A stretch of DNA of 64,000 bases from Apostichopus japonicus. Its lineage: Eukaryota > Echinodermata > Holothuroidea > Aspidochirotida > Stichopodidae. This document shows, piece after piece, positions 28,201-43,808 of this stretch. The notes beneath the pieces are model-generated. The model did not search any database. It was given only the letters and a program-made list of their open reading frames with translations, and was not told the origin of the DNA. The translations under genes and the position numbers were made by a program. Within the stretch, counting starts at the first letter, position 1. Each line of letters begins with the position of its first letter. The stretch lies in NCBI RefSeq assembly GCF_037975245.1, contig NC_092572.1, forward strand, positions 32,151,989 to 32,215,988, written 5' to 3'.

Positions 28201-29900
28201 TTGTCGTTACCGCACTTTCGATTGATCGGTACCGCATAATCGATTTATCGTTACAGCACAATCGATTTATCAGTATCGCACATTCGATTAACCGGTATCG
28301 CACGTTTGATTTATCGGTATCGCACGATCGATTTATCGGTTTCGCAGGTTCGGTTTTTCTTTACCGCACATTCCATTTATCGGTATCGTAAATTCGATTT
28401 ATCGGTACCGCAGATTCTATTAATCGGTATCGCACGTTCGATTTATTGGTACCGCATTTTCGATTGATCGGTACCGCACAATTGATTTATCGGTACCGCA
28501 CAATCGATTTATCGGTACCGCACATTCTATTTATCGGTACCGCACAATCGATTTATCGTTACCGCATTTGATTTCATGGTATCGTAAATTCGATTTATCG
28601 GTACTGCACTTTCCATTGACCGTCATCGCACATTCTATTTATCGGTATCGCACATTCGATTAATGGATATCGCACATTCGATTCATCGGTATCGTATATT
28701 CGATTTATCGGTATCGCACATTCGATTTATCGGTATCGCACATTCGATTTATCGGTACCGCACAATTGATTTATCGGTACCACAATACGAATTAATCGGT
28801 CTCGCACATTCGATTGATCGGTACCGCACAATCGATTTATCGGTACCGCTTATTCTATAAATCGGTACCGCACTATCGAATTATCGGTACCGCACATTCT
28901 ATTTATCGGTACCGCACATTCGATTTATCGGTATCGATAATTCATTTTTATCGGTATCGCACATTCGATTTATCCTTATCGCACATTCTATTTATCGGTA
29001 CCGCACATTCGATTTATCGGTATTCGATTCGATTAATCGGTATCGCAGGTTCGATTTATCGGTACCGCACTTTCGATTTATCGGTACCGCACAATCGATT
29101 GTTCGGTACCGCACATTCGATTTATCGGTACCGCACATTCGATTTATCGGTACCGCACAATCGATTGTTCGGTACCGCACATTCGATTTATCGGTACCGC
29201 ACATTCGATTTATCGGTATTCGATTCGATTAATCGGTATCGCAGGTTCGATTTATCGGTACCGCACTTTCGATTTATCGGTACCGCACAATCGATTGTTC
29301 GGTATCGCACATTTGATTTATCGGTACCGCACAATCGATTTATCGGTACCGCACAATCGATTAATCGGTACCGCACAATCGATTTATTTGTACCGCAGAT
29401 TCTATTAATCGGTATCGCACGTTCGATTCATCGGTACCGCACTTTCTATTGATCGGTACCGCACAATCGATTTATCGGTACCGCATATTCGATAAATCTG
29501 TTCCGTACAATCGAATTATCGGTACCTCATATTCGATTTATCGGTATCGTATATTCATTTTATCGGTATCGCGCATTCTATTAATCGGTACCGAAAATTC
29601 AATTTATCGTTATCGCACGTTCGATTTATCGGTACCGCATTTTCGATTTATTGGTCCCGCACTTTCGGTTTATCGGTACCGCATTTGATTTATCGGTATC
29701 GTAAATTCGATTTATCGGTATTGCACTTTCGATTTATCATTATCGCACATCCGACTTATCGGTAACGCACATTCTATTTATCGGAACCGCACATTCGATT
29801 TATCGGTATTCGATTCGATTAATCGGCATCGCAGGTTCGATTTATTGGTACTGCACTTTCGATTTATCGGTACCGCACAATCGATTGTTCGGTACCGCAC
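25300..29900 (+). repeat. Long-range block duplication, copy 2
   Basis: Partner of 15.5-19.5 kb, with the same monomer variants in the same order and stepwise offsets of 9.8-10.5 kb. The stretch just upstream, about 24,730-25,275, also matches 8,155-8,700 and 10,392-10,937. Confidence 0.7.
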
Positions 29901-32900
29901 ATTCGATTTATCGGTACCACACATTCGATTTATCGGTACCGCACATTAGATTTATCGGTATCGTAAATTCAATGTATCGGTATCGCGCATTCGATTTGTC
30001 GGTATCGCACATTCGATTTATCGGTACCGCACATTCGATTTATCGGTACCGCATATCGATTAAACGGTATCGCACATTCGATTTATCGGTATCGCACATT
30101 CGATTTATCGGTACCACACAATCGATTTATCGGTACCGCATATTCTATTTATCGGTATTCGATTCGATTAATCGGTATCGCAGGTTCAATTTATCGGTAC
30201 CGCATTTTCGATTAATCGGTACCGCACAATCGATTGATCGGTACCGCACTTTCGATTTATCCGTACCGCACATTCGATTTATCGGTACCACACAATTCAT
30301 TTATCAGTACCGCACATTAGATTTATCGGTATCGTAAATTCAATGTATTGGTATCGCGCATTCGATTTGTCGGTATCGCACATTCGATTTATCGGTACCG
30401 CACATTCGATTTATCGGTACCGCATATCGATTAAACGGTATCGCACATTCGATTTATCGGTATCGCACATTTGATTTATTGGTATCGCACATTCGATTTA
30501 CCGGTACGACACATTCGATTTATCGGTACCGCACATTCGATTTATCGGTATTCGATTCGATTAATCGGTATCGCACGTTCGATTTATTGGTACCGCACTT
30601 TCGATTTATCGGTACCGCACAATCGATTGATCGGTACCGCACATTCGATTTATCGGTACCGCACATTCGATTTATCGGTATCGCACATTCGATTAATGGT
30701 TATGGCACATTCGATTAATCGGTATCGTATATTCGATTTATCGGTATTGCACATTCGATTTATCGGTATAGAACATTCGATTTATCGGTATCGCACTTTT
30801 AATTTATCGCTACCGCAGATTCGATTAATCGGTATCGCACGTTCGATTTATCGGTACCGCATTTTCGATTGATCGGTACCGCACATTCGATTTATCGGTA
30901 TCGCACATTCGATTAATGGATATCGCACATTCGATTTATCGGTATCGCACATTCGATTTATCGGTATCGCACATTCGATTTATCGATATAGCACATTCGA
31001 TTTATCGGTACCACAATACGAATTAATCGGTCTCGCACATTCGATTTATCGGTACCGCACAATCGATTTATCGGTACCGCTTATTCTATAAATCGGTACC
31101 GCACTATCGAATTATCGGTACAGCACATTCGATTTATCGGTACCGCACATTCGATTTATCGGTATCGTTAATTCATTTTTATCGGTATCGCACTTTCGAT
31201 TTATCGTTATCGCACATTCGATTTATCGGTACCGCACATTCTATTTATCGGTATCGCACATTCTATTTATCGGTATTCGATTCGATAAATCGGCATCGCA
31301 GGTTCGATTTATCGGTACCGCACTTTCGATTTATCGGTACCGCACAATCGATTCATCGGTAACGCACATTCGATTTATCGGTACCGCACATTCAATTTAT
31401 CGGTACCGCACATTCGATTTATCGGTATCGCACATTCGATTAATCGGTATCGTAAATTCAATTTATCGTTATCGCACATTTGATTTATCGGTACCGCACA
31501 TTCGATTAATCGGTATCGTAATTTCAATTTATCGGTATCGCACAATCGATTTATCGGTACCGCACATTCGATTAATCGGTATCGCACGTTCGATTTATTG
31601 GTACCGCATTTTCGATTAATGGATATCGCACATTCGATTTATCGGTATCGCACATTCGATTTATCGGTATCGCACATTCGATTTATCGATATAGCACATT
31701 CGATTTATCGGTACCGCACAATTGATTTATCAGTACCACAATACGAATTAATCGGTCTCGCACATTCGATTTATCGGTACCGCACAATCGATTTATCGGT
31801 ACCGCTTATTCTATAAATCGGTACCGCACTATCGAATTATCGGTACCGCACATTCGATTTATCGGTACCGCACATTCGATTTATCGGTATCGTTAATTCA
31901 TTTTTATCGGTATCGCACTTTCGATTTATCGTTATCGCACATTCGATTTATCGGTACCGCATATTCGATTGATCGGTATCGCACATTCTATTTATCGGTA
32001 TTCGATTCGATTAATCGGCATCGCAGGTTCGATTTATCGGTACCGCACTTTCGATTTATCGGTACCGCACAATCGATTCATCGGTACCGCACATTCGATT
32101 TATCGGTACCGCACATTCGATTTATCGGTACCGCACATTCGATTTATCGGTATCGCACATTTGATTTATCGGTACCGCACAATCGATTTATCGGTACCGC
32201 ACAATCGATTAATCGGTACCGCACAATCGATTTATTTGTACCGCAGATTCTATTAATCGGTATCGCACGTTCGATTCATCGGTACCGCACTTTCTATTGA
32301 TCGGTACCGCACATTCGATTAATCGGTATCGTAAATTCAATTTATCGTTATCGCACATTTGATTTATCGGTACCGCACATTCGATTAATCGGTATCGTAA
32401 ATTCAATTTATCGGTATCGCACAATCGATTTATCGGTACCGCACATTCGATTAATCGGTATCGCACGTTCGATTTATCGGTACCGCATTTTCGATTAATG
32501 GATATCGCACATTCGATTTATCGGTATCGCACATTCGATTTATCGGTATCGTAAATTCAATTTATCGGTATCGCACAATCGATTTATCGGTACCACAATA
32601 CGAATTAATCGGTCTCGCACATTCGATTTATCGGTACCGCACAATCGATTTATCGGTACCGCTTATTCTATAAATCGGTACCGCACTATCGAATTATCGG
32701 TACCGCACATTCGATTTATCGGTACCGCACATTCGATTTATCGGTATCGTTAATTCATTTTTATCGGTATCGCACTTTCGATTTATCGTTATCGCACATT
32801 CGATTTATCGGTACCGCATATTCGATTGATCGGTATCGCACATTCTATTTATCGGTATTCGATTCGATTAATCGGTATCGCAGGTTCGATTTATCGGTAC

Positions 32901-35900
32901 CGCACATTCGATTTATCGGTACCGCACATTCGATTTATCGGTAACATTAGATTTATCGGTATCGCACATTTGATTTATCGGTACCGCACAATCGATTTAT
33001 CGGTACCGCACAATCGATTTATTTGTACCGCACATTCTATTCATCGGTATCGCACGTTCGATTTATCGGTACCGCACTTTCTATTAATCGGTACCGCATA
33101 TTCGATTAATCGGTATCGTAAATTCAATTTATCGTTATCGCACATTCGATTTATCGGTATCGCACTTTTGATTTATCGGTACCGCAGATTCGATTAATCG
33201 GTATCGCACGTTAGATTTATCGGTACCGCATTTTCGATTGATCGACACCGCACAATCGATTGATCGGTACCGCATATTCGATAAATCTGTACCGTACAAT
33301 CGAATTATCGGTACCTCATATTCGATTTATCGGTATCGTAAATTCATTTTATCGGTCCCGCACTTTCGATTTATCGGTACCGCATTTGATTTATCGGTAT
33401 CGTAAATTTTATTTATCGGTATTGCACTTTCGATTTATCGTTATCGCACATTCGATTTATCGGTACCGCACGTTCGATTTATCGGTACCGCACATTCGAT
33501 TTATCGGTATTCAATTCGATTAATCGGTATCGCACGTTCGATTTATCGGTACCGCACAATCGATTGTTCGGTACCGCACATTCGATTTATCGGTACCGCA
33601 CAATCGATTTATCGGTACCGCACATTCGATTTATCGGTATCGCACATTTGATTTATCGGTACCGCACAATCGATTTATCGGTACCGCACAATCGATTAAT
33701 CGGTATCGCACATTTGTTTAATTGGTACCGCACAATCGATATATCGGTACCGCACATTCGATTTATCGGTACCGCACTATCGATTTATTAGTACCGCACA
33801 TTCGATTAATCGGTATCGCACGTTCGATTTATCGGTACCGCACTTTCTATTTATCGGTACCGCACATTCGATTTATCGGTATCGTATATTCGATTTATCG
33901 GTATCGCACATTCGATTTATCGGTACCGCACAAATGATTTATCGGTAACGCTTATTCTATAAATCGGTACCGCACAATCGAATTATCGGTACCGCACATT
34001 ACATTAATCGGTACCGCACTTTCGATTTATCGATATAGCACATTCGATTTATCGTTACCGCACAATTGATTTATCGGTACCACAATACGAATTAATCGGT
34101 CTCGCGCATTCGATTTATCGGTCCCGCACAATCGATTTATCGGTACCGCATTTCATTTATCGGTATCGTACATTCGATTTATCGGTATTGCACTTTCGAT
34201 TTATCGTTATCGGACATTCGATTTATCGGTACCGCACATTCTATTTATCGGTACCGCACATTCGATTTATCGGTATTCGATTCGATTAATCGGTATCGCA
34301 GGTTCAATTTATCGGTACCGCATTTTCGATTTATCGGTACCGCACAATCGATTGATCGGTACCGCACATTCGATTTATCCGTACCGCACATTCGATTTAT
34401 CGGTACCACACAATTCATTTATCAGTACCGCACATTAGATTTATCGGTATCGTGAATTCAATGTATCGGTATCGCGCATTCGATTTTTCGGTATCGCACA
34501 TTCGATTTATCGGTACCGCACATTCGATTTATCGGTACCGCATATCGATTAAACGGTATCGCACATTCGATTTATCGGTATCGCACATTTGATTTATTGG
34601 TATCGCACATTCGATTTACCGGTACGACACATTCGATTGTTCGGTATCGCACATTCGATTTATCGGTACCGCACAAATGATTTATCGGTACCACAATACG
34701 AATTAATCGGTCTCGCACATTCGATTTATCGGTACCGCACAATCGATTTATCGGTACCGCTTATTCTATAAATCGGTACCGCACAATCGAATTATCGGTA
34801 CCGCACATTACATTAATCGGTATCGTTAATTCATTTTTATCGGTATCGCGCATTCGATTTATCGGTCCCGCACAATCGATTTATCGGTACCGCATATTCG
34901 ATTTATCGGTATTCGATTCGATTAATCGGTATCGCAGGTTCAATTTATCGGTACCGCATTTTCGATTTATCGGTACCGCACAATCGATTGATCGGTACCG
35001 CACATTCGATTTATCCGTACCGCACATTCGATTTATCGGTACCACACAATTCATTTATCAGTACCGCACATTAGATTTATCGGTATCGTAAATTCAATGT
35101 ATCGGTATCGCGCATTCGATTTGTCGGTATCGCACATTCGATTTATCGGTACCGCACATTCGATTTATCGGTACCGCATATCGATTAAACGGTATCGCAC
35201 ATTCGACTTATCGGTATCGCACATTTGATTTATTGGTATCGCACATTCGATTTACCGGTACGACACATTCGATTTATCGGTACCGCACAATCGGTTTATC
35301 GGTATCGCACATTCTATTTATCGGTATCGCACAATCGATTTATCGTCACCGCATTTGATTTCATGGTATCGTAAATTCGATTTATCGTTACTGCACTTTC
35401 AATTGACCGTCATCGCACATTCTATTTATCGGTACCGCACATTCGATTTATCGGTATTCGATTCGATTAATCGGTATCGCACGTTCAATTTATTGGTACC
35501 GCACTTTCGATTTATCGGTACCGCACAATCGATTGTTCGGTACCGCACTTTCGATTTATCGGTACCGCACAATCGATTGATCGGTACCGCACATTCGATT
35601 TATCGGTACCGCACATTCGATTTATCGGTATCGCACATTCGATTAATGGTTATGGCACATTCGATTAATCGGTATCGTATATTCGATTTATCGGTATCGC
35701 ACATTCGATTTATCGGTATAGCACATTCGATTTATCGATACAGCACAATTGATTTATCGGTACCACAATACGAATTAATCGGTCTCGCACATTCGATTTA
35801 TCGGTACTGCACAATCGATTTATCGGTACCGCTTATTCTATAAATCGGTACCGCACTATCGAATTATCGGTACAGCACATTCGATTTATCGGTACCGCAC

Positions 35901-38900
35901 ATTCGATTTATCGGTATCGTTAATTCATTTTTATCGGTATCGCACTTTCGATTTATCGTTATCGCACATTCGATTTATCGGTACCGCACATTCTATTTAT
36001 CGGTATCGCACATTCTATTTATCGGTATTCGATTCGATTAATCGGCATCGCAGGTTCGATTTATCGGTACCGCACTTTCGATTTATCGGTACCGCACAAT
36101 CGATTGATCGGTACCGCACATTCGATTTATCGGTACCGCACATTCGATTTATCGGTAACATTAGATTTATCGGTATCGCACATTCGATTTATCGGTATCG
36201 TTAATTCATTTTTATCGGTACCGCACATTCTATTTATCGGTATTCGATTCGATTAATCGGTATCGCAGGTTCGATTTATCGGTACCGCACTTTCGATTTA
36301 TCGGTACCGCACAATCGATTTATCGGTACCGCACATTCGATTTATCGGTACCGCACAATCGATTGTTCGGTACCGCACATTCGATTTATCGGTACCGCAC
36401 ATTCGATTTATCGGTAACATTAGATTTATCGGTATCGCACATTTGATTTATCGGTACCGCACAATCGATTTATCGGTACCGCACAATCGATTTATTTGTA
36501 CCGCACATTCTATTAATCGGTATCGCACGTTCGATTTATCGGTACCGCACTTTCTATTTATCGGTACCGCACATTCGATTAATCGGTATCGTAAATTCAA
36601 TTTATCGTTATCGCACATTCGATTTATCGGTATCGCACTTTTGATTTATCGGTACCGCACAATCGATTAATCGGTATCGCACGTTAGATTTATCGGTACC
36701 GCATTTTCGATTGATCGACACCGCACAATAGATTGATCGGTACCGCATATTCGATAAATCTGTACCGTACAATCGAATTATCGGTACCTCATATTCGATT
36801 TATCGGTATCGTAAATTCATTTTATCGGTATCGCGCATTCGATAAATCGGTATCGTAAATTCAATTTATCGTTATCGCACATTCGATTTATCGGTATCGC
36901 ACTTTTGATTTATCGGTACCGCATTTTCGATTTATCGGTCCCGCACTTTCGATTTATCGGTACCGCATTTGATTTATCGGTATCGTAAATTTTATTTATC
37001 GGTATTGCACTTTCGATTTATCGTTATCGCACATTCGATTTATCGGTACCGCACGTTCGATTTATCGGTACCGCACATTCGATTTATCGGTATTCGATTC
37101 GATTAATCGGTATCGCACGTTCGATTTATTGGTACCGCACTTTCGATTTATCGGTACCGCACAATCGATTGTTCGGTACCGCACATTCGATTTATCGGTA
37201 CCGCACAATCGATTTATCGGTACCGCACATTCGATTTATCGGTATCGCACATTTGATTTATCGGTACCGCACAATCGATTTATCGGTACCGCACAATCGA
37301 TTTATTTGTACCGCACATTCTATTTATCGGTATCGCACGTTCGATTTATCGGTACCGCACTTTCTTTTTATCGGTACCGCACATTCGATTAATCGGTATC
37401 GTAAATTCAATTTATCGTTATCGCACATTCGATTTATCGGTACCGCACATTTGATTTATCGGTACCGCAGATTCGATTAATCGGTATCGCACGTTCGATT
37501 TATCGGTACCGCATTTTCGATTGATCGGTACCGCACAATCGATTAATCGGTACCGCATATTCGATAAATCTGTACCGTACAATCGAATTATCGGTACCGC
37601 ATATTCCATTTATCGGTATCGTAAATTCATTTTATCGGTATCGCGCATTATATTTTTCGGTCTCGCACATTCGATAAATCTGTACCGCACAATCGAACTA
37701 TCGGTACCGCATATTCGATTTATCGGTATCGTAAATTCATTTTATCAGTATCGCGCATTCGATTTATCGGTATCGCAGGTTCGATTTATCGGTACCGCAC
37801 TTTCGATTTTTCGGTACCGCACAATCGATTGATCGGTACCGCACATTCGATTTATCGGTACCGCACATTCGATTTATCGGTACCGCACAATCGATTTATC
37901 GGTATCGCACATTTGTTTAATTGGTACCGCACAATCGATATATCGGTACCGCACATTCGATTTATCGGTACCGCACTATCGATTTATTAGTACCGCACAT
38001 TCGATTAATCGGTATCGCACGTTCGATTTATCGGTACCGCACTTTCTATTTATCGGTACCGCGCATTCGATTAATCGGTATCGTATATTCGATTTATCGG
38101 TATTGCACTTTCGATTTATCGTTATCGCACATTCGATTTATCGGTACCGCACATTCTATTTATCGGTACCGCACATTCGATTTATCGGTATTCGATTCGA
38201 TTAATCGGTATCGCACGTTTGATTTATCGGTACCGCATTTTCGATTTATCGGTACCGCACAATCGATTTATCGGTACCGCACATTCGATTTATCCGTACC
38301 GCACATTCGATTTATCGGTACCACACAATTCATTTATCAGTACCGCACATTAGATTTATTGGTATCGTAAATTCAATGTATCGGTATCGCGCATTCGATT
38401 TGTCGGTATCGCACATTCGATTTATCGGTACCGCACATTCGATTTATCGGTACCGCATATCGATTAAACGATATCGCACATTCGATTTATCGGTATCGCA
38501 CATTTGATTTATTGGTATCGCACATTCGAATTACCGGTACGACACATTCGATTTATCGGTACCGCACAATCGGTTTATCGGTATCGCACATTCTATTTAT
38601 CGGTATCGCACAATCGATTTATCGTTACCGCATTTGATTTCATGGTATCGTAAATTCGATTTATCGGTACTGCACTTTCGATTGACCGTCATCGCACATT
38701 CTATTTATCGGTACCGCACATTCGATTTATCGGTATTCGATTCGATTAATCGGTATCGCACGTTCGATTTATTGGTACCGCACTTTCGATTTATCGATAC
38801 CGCACAATCGATTGTTCGGAACCGCACTTTCGATTTATCGGTACCGCACAATCGATTTATCGGTACCGCACAATCGATTGATCGGTACCGCACATTCGAT

Positions 38901-41005
38901 TTATCGGTACTGCACATTCGATTTATCGGTATCGCACATTCGTTTAATGGATATGGCACATTCGATTAATCGGTATCGTATATTCGATTTATCGGTATCG
39001 CACATTCGATTTATCGATATAGCACATTCGATTTATCGGTACCGCACAATTGATTTATCGGTATCGCACTTTTGATTTATCGCTACCGCAGATTCGATTA
39101 ATCGGTATCGCACGTTCGATTTATCGGTACCGCATTTTCGATTGATCGGTACCGCACAATCGATTTATCGGTATCGCACATTCGATTAATGGATATCGCA
39201 CATTCGATTTATCGGTATCGCACATTCGATTTATCGGTATCGCACATTCGATTAATCGGTCTCGCACATTCTATTTATCGGTACCGCACAATCGATTTAT
39301 CGGTACCGCTTATTATATAAATCGGTCCCGCACTATCGAATTATCGGTACCGCACATTCGATTTATCGGTACCGCACAATCGATTTATCGGTACCGCAGA
39401 TTCGATTAATCGGTATCGCACGTTCGATTTATCGGTACCGCATTTTCGATTGATCGGTACCGCACAATCGATTGATCGGTACCGCATATTCGATAAATCT
39501 GTACCGTACAATCGAATTATCGGTACCGCATATTCCATTTATCGGTATCGTAAATTCATTTTATCAGTATCGCGCATTCGATTTATCGGTATCGCAGGTT
39601 CGATTTATCGGTACCGCACTTTCGATTTTTCGGTACCGCACAATCGATTGATCGGTACCGCACATTCGATTTATCGGTACCGCACAATCGATTTATCGGT
39701 ATCGCACATTTGTTTAATTGGTACCGCACAATCGATATATCGGTACCGCACATTCGATTTATCGGTACCGCACATTCGATTTATTAGTATCGTAAATTCA
39801 TTTTATCAGTATCGCGCATTCGATTTATCGGTATCGCAGGTTCGATTTATCGGTACCGCACATTCGATTAATCGGTATCGTATATTCGATTTATCGTTAT
39901 CGCACATTTGATTTATCGGTACCGCACAAATGATTTATCGGTACCACAATACGAATTAATCGGTCTCGCACATTCGATTTATCGGTACCGCACAATCGAT
40001 TTATCGGTACCGCTTATTCTATAAATCGGTACCGCACTTTCGATTTATCGGTACCGCATTCGATTTATCGTTATCGCACATTCGATTTATCGGTACCGCA
40101 CATTCTATTTATCGGTATCGCACATTAGATTTATCGGTATTCGGTTCGATTAATCGGTATCGCAGGTTCGATTTATCGGTACCGCACTTTCGATTTATCG
40201 GTACCGCACAATCGATTCATCGGTACCGCACATTCGATTTATCGGTACCGCACAATCGATTTATCGGTACCGCACAATCGATTGATCGGTACCGCATATT
40301 CGATAAATCTGTACCGTACAATCGAATTATCGGTACCGCATATTCCATTCATCGGTATCGTAAATTCATTTTATCAGTATCGCGCATTCGATTTATCGGT
40401 ATCGCAGGTTCGATTTATCGGTACCGCACTTTCGATTTTTTGGTACCGCACAATCGATTGATCGGTACCGCACATTCGATTTATCGGTACCGCACATTCG
40501 ATTTATCGGTACCGCACAATCGATTTATCGGTATCGCACATTTGTTTAATTGGTACCGCACAATCGATATATCGGTACCGCACATTCGATTTATCGGTAC
40601 CGCACTATCGATTTATTAGTACCGCACATTCGATTAATCGGTATCGCACGTTCGATTTATCGGTACCGCACTTTCTATTTATCGGTACCGCGCATTCGAT
40701 TAATCGGTATCGTATATTCGATTTATCGGTATCGCACAAATGATTTATCGGTACCGCACAAATGATTTATCGGTACCGCTTATTCTATAAATCGGTACCG
40801 CACAATCGATTTATCGGTATCGTACATTCGATTTATCGGTATTGCACTTTCGATTTATCGTTTTCGCACATTCGATTTATCGGTACCGCACATTCTATTT
40901 ATCGGTACCGCACATTCGATTTATCGGTATTCGATTCGATTAATCGGTATCGCAGGTTCAATTTGTCGGTACCGCATTTTCGATTTATCGGTACCGCACA
41001 ATCGA

Positions 41006-43808
41006 TTGATCGGTACCGCACATTCGATTTATCCGTACCGCACATTCGATTTATCGGTACCGCACAATCGATTTATTTGTACCGCACATTCTATTAATCG
41101 GTATCGCACGTTCGATTTATCGGTACCGCACTTTCTATTTATCGGTACCGCACATTCGATTCATCGGTATCGTAAATTCTATTTATCGTTATCGCACATT
41201 CGATTTTTCGGTATCGCACATTTGATTTATCGGTACCGCAGATTCGATTAATCGGTATCGCACGCTCGATTAATCGGTACCGCATTTTCGATTGATCGGT
41301 ACCGCAGATTCGATTAATCGGTATCGCACGCTCGATTAATCGGTACCGCATTTTCGATTGATCGGTACCGCACAATCGATTGATCGGTACCGCACAATCG
41401 ATTTATCGGTACCGCTTATTCTATAAATCGGTACCGCACAATCGATTTATCGGTACCGCATTCGATTTATCGTTATCGCACATTCGATTTATCGGTACCG
41501 CACATTCTATTTATCGGTATCGCACATTCGATTTATCGGTATTCGGTTCGATTAATCGGTATCGCAGGTTCGATTTATCGGTACCGCACTTTCGATTTAT
41601 CGGTACCGCACAATCGATTCATCGGTACCGCACATTCGATTTATCGGTACGGCACAATCGATTTATCGGTACCGCACAATCGATTGATCGGTACCGCATA
41701 TTCGATAAATCTGTATTGTACAATCGAATTATCGGTACCGCATATTCCATTTATCGGTATCGTAAATTCATTTTATCGGTATCGCGCATTCGATTTATCG
41801 GTCTCGCACATTCGATAAATCTGTACCGCACAATCGAACTATCGGTACAGCATATTCGATTTATCGGTATCGTAAATTCATTTTATCAGTATCGCGCATT
41901 CGATTTATCGGTATCGCAGGTTCGATTTATCGGTACCGCACTTTCGATTTTTTGGTACCGCACAATCGATTGATCGGTACCGCACATTCGATTTATCGGT
42001 ACCGCACATTCGATTTATCGGTATCGCACATTTGTTTAATTGGTACCGCACAATCGATATATCGGTACCGCACATTCGATTTATCGGTACCGCACTATCG
42101 ATTTATTAGTATCGTAAATTCATTTTATCAGTATCGCGCATTCGATTTATCGGTATCGCACATTTGTTTAATTGGTACCGCACAATCGATATATCGGTAC
42201 CGCACATTCTATTTATCGGTACCGCACTATCGATTTATTAGTATCGTAAATTCATTTTATCAGTATCGCGCATTCGATTTATCGGTATCGCAGGTTCGAT
42301 TTATCGGTACCGCACATTCGATTAATCGGTATCGTATATTCGATTTATCGTTATCGCACATTTGATTTATCGGTACCGCACAAATGATTTATCGGTACCA
42401 CAATACGAATTAATCGGTCTCGCACATTCGATTTATCGGTACCGCACAATCGATTTATCGGTACCGCTTATTCTATAAATCGGTACCGCACAATCGAGTT
42501 ATCGGTACCGCATTCGATTTATCGTTATCGCACATTCGATTTATCGGTACCGCACATTCTATTTATCGGTATCGCACATTAGATTTATCGGTATTCGGTT
42601 CGATTAATCGGTATCGCAGGTTCGATTTATCGGTACCGCACTTTCGATTTATCGGTACCGCACAATCGATTCAACGGTACCGCACATTCGATTTATCGGT
42701 ACCGCACAATCGATTTATCGGTACCGCACAATCGATTGATCGGTACCGCATATTCGATAAATCTGTACCGTACAATCGAATTATCGGTACCGCATATTCC
42801 ATTCATCGGTATCGTAAATTCATTTTATCAGTATCGCGCATTCGATTTATCGGTATCGCAGGTTCGATTTATCGGTACCGCACTTTCGATTTTTTGGTAC
42901 CGCACAATCGATTGATCGGTACCGCACATTCGATTTATCGGTACCGCACATTCGATTTATCGGTACCGCACAATCGATTTATCGGTATCGCACATTTGTT
43001 TAATTGGTACCGCACAATCATATATCGGTACCGCACATTCGATTTATCGGTACCGCACTATCGATTTATTAGTACCGCACATTCGATTAATCGGTATCGC
43101 ACGTTCGATTTATCGGTACCGCACTTTCTATTTATCGGTACCGCGCATTCGATTAATCGGTATCGTATATTCGATTTATCGGTATCGCACATTCGATTTA
43201 TCGGTACCGCACAAATGATTTATCGGTACCACAATACGAATTAATCGGTCTCGCACATTCGATTTATCGGTACCGCACAATCGATTTATCGGTATCGCAC
43301 ATTTGTTTAATTGGTACCGCACAATCGATATATCGGTACCGCACATTCGATTTATCGGTACCGCACTATCGATTTATTAGTACCGCACATTCGATTAATC
43401 GGTATCGCACGTTCGATTTATCGGTACCGCACTTTCTATTTATCGGTACCGCGCATTCGATTAATCGGTATCGTATATTCGATTTATCGGTATCGCACAT
43501 TCGATTTATCGGTACCGCACAAATGATTTATCGGTACCACAATACGAATTAATGGGTCTCGCACATTCGATTTATCGGTACCGCACAATCGATTTATCGG
43601 TACCGCATTTGATTTATCGGTATCGTACATTCGATTTATCGGTATTGCACTTTCGATTTATCGTTTTCGCACATTCGATTTATCGGTACCGCACATTCTA
43701 TTTATCGGTACCGCACATTCGATTTATCGGTATTCGATTCGATTAATCGGTATCGCAGGTTCAATTTGTCGGTACCGCATTTTCGATTTATCGGTACCGC
43801 ACAATCGA
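41006..43808 (+). repeat. Expanded right-hand higher-order unit (2,803 bp)
   Basis: The marker variant TATCCGTACCGCAC just after 41,006 and the monomers after it recur at 43,809, 45,407, 47,005, 48,383 and 52,019. This first unit is longer than the 1,598-bp form because of extra monomer groups. Confidence 0.7.

Noticed and set aside
28814-29452. Open frame of 212 codons, and more than 100 others in the array, on both strands
   Set aside because: All translate the same 22-residue cycle from a stop-free 22-bp monomer. They have no domain and no start context, frames overlap on both strands, and they end wherever a variant creates a stop.
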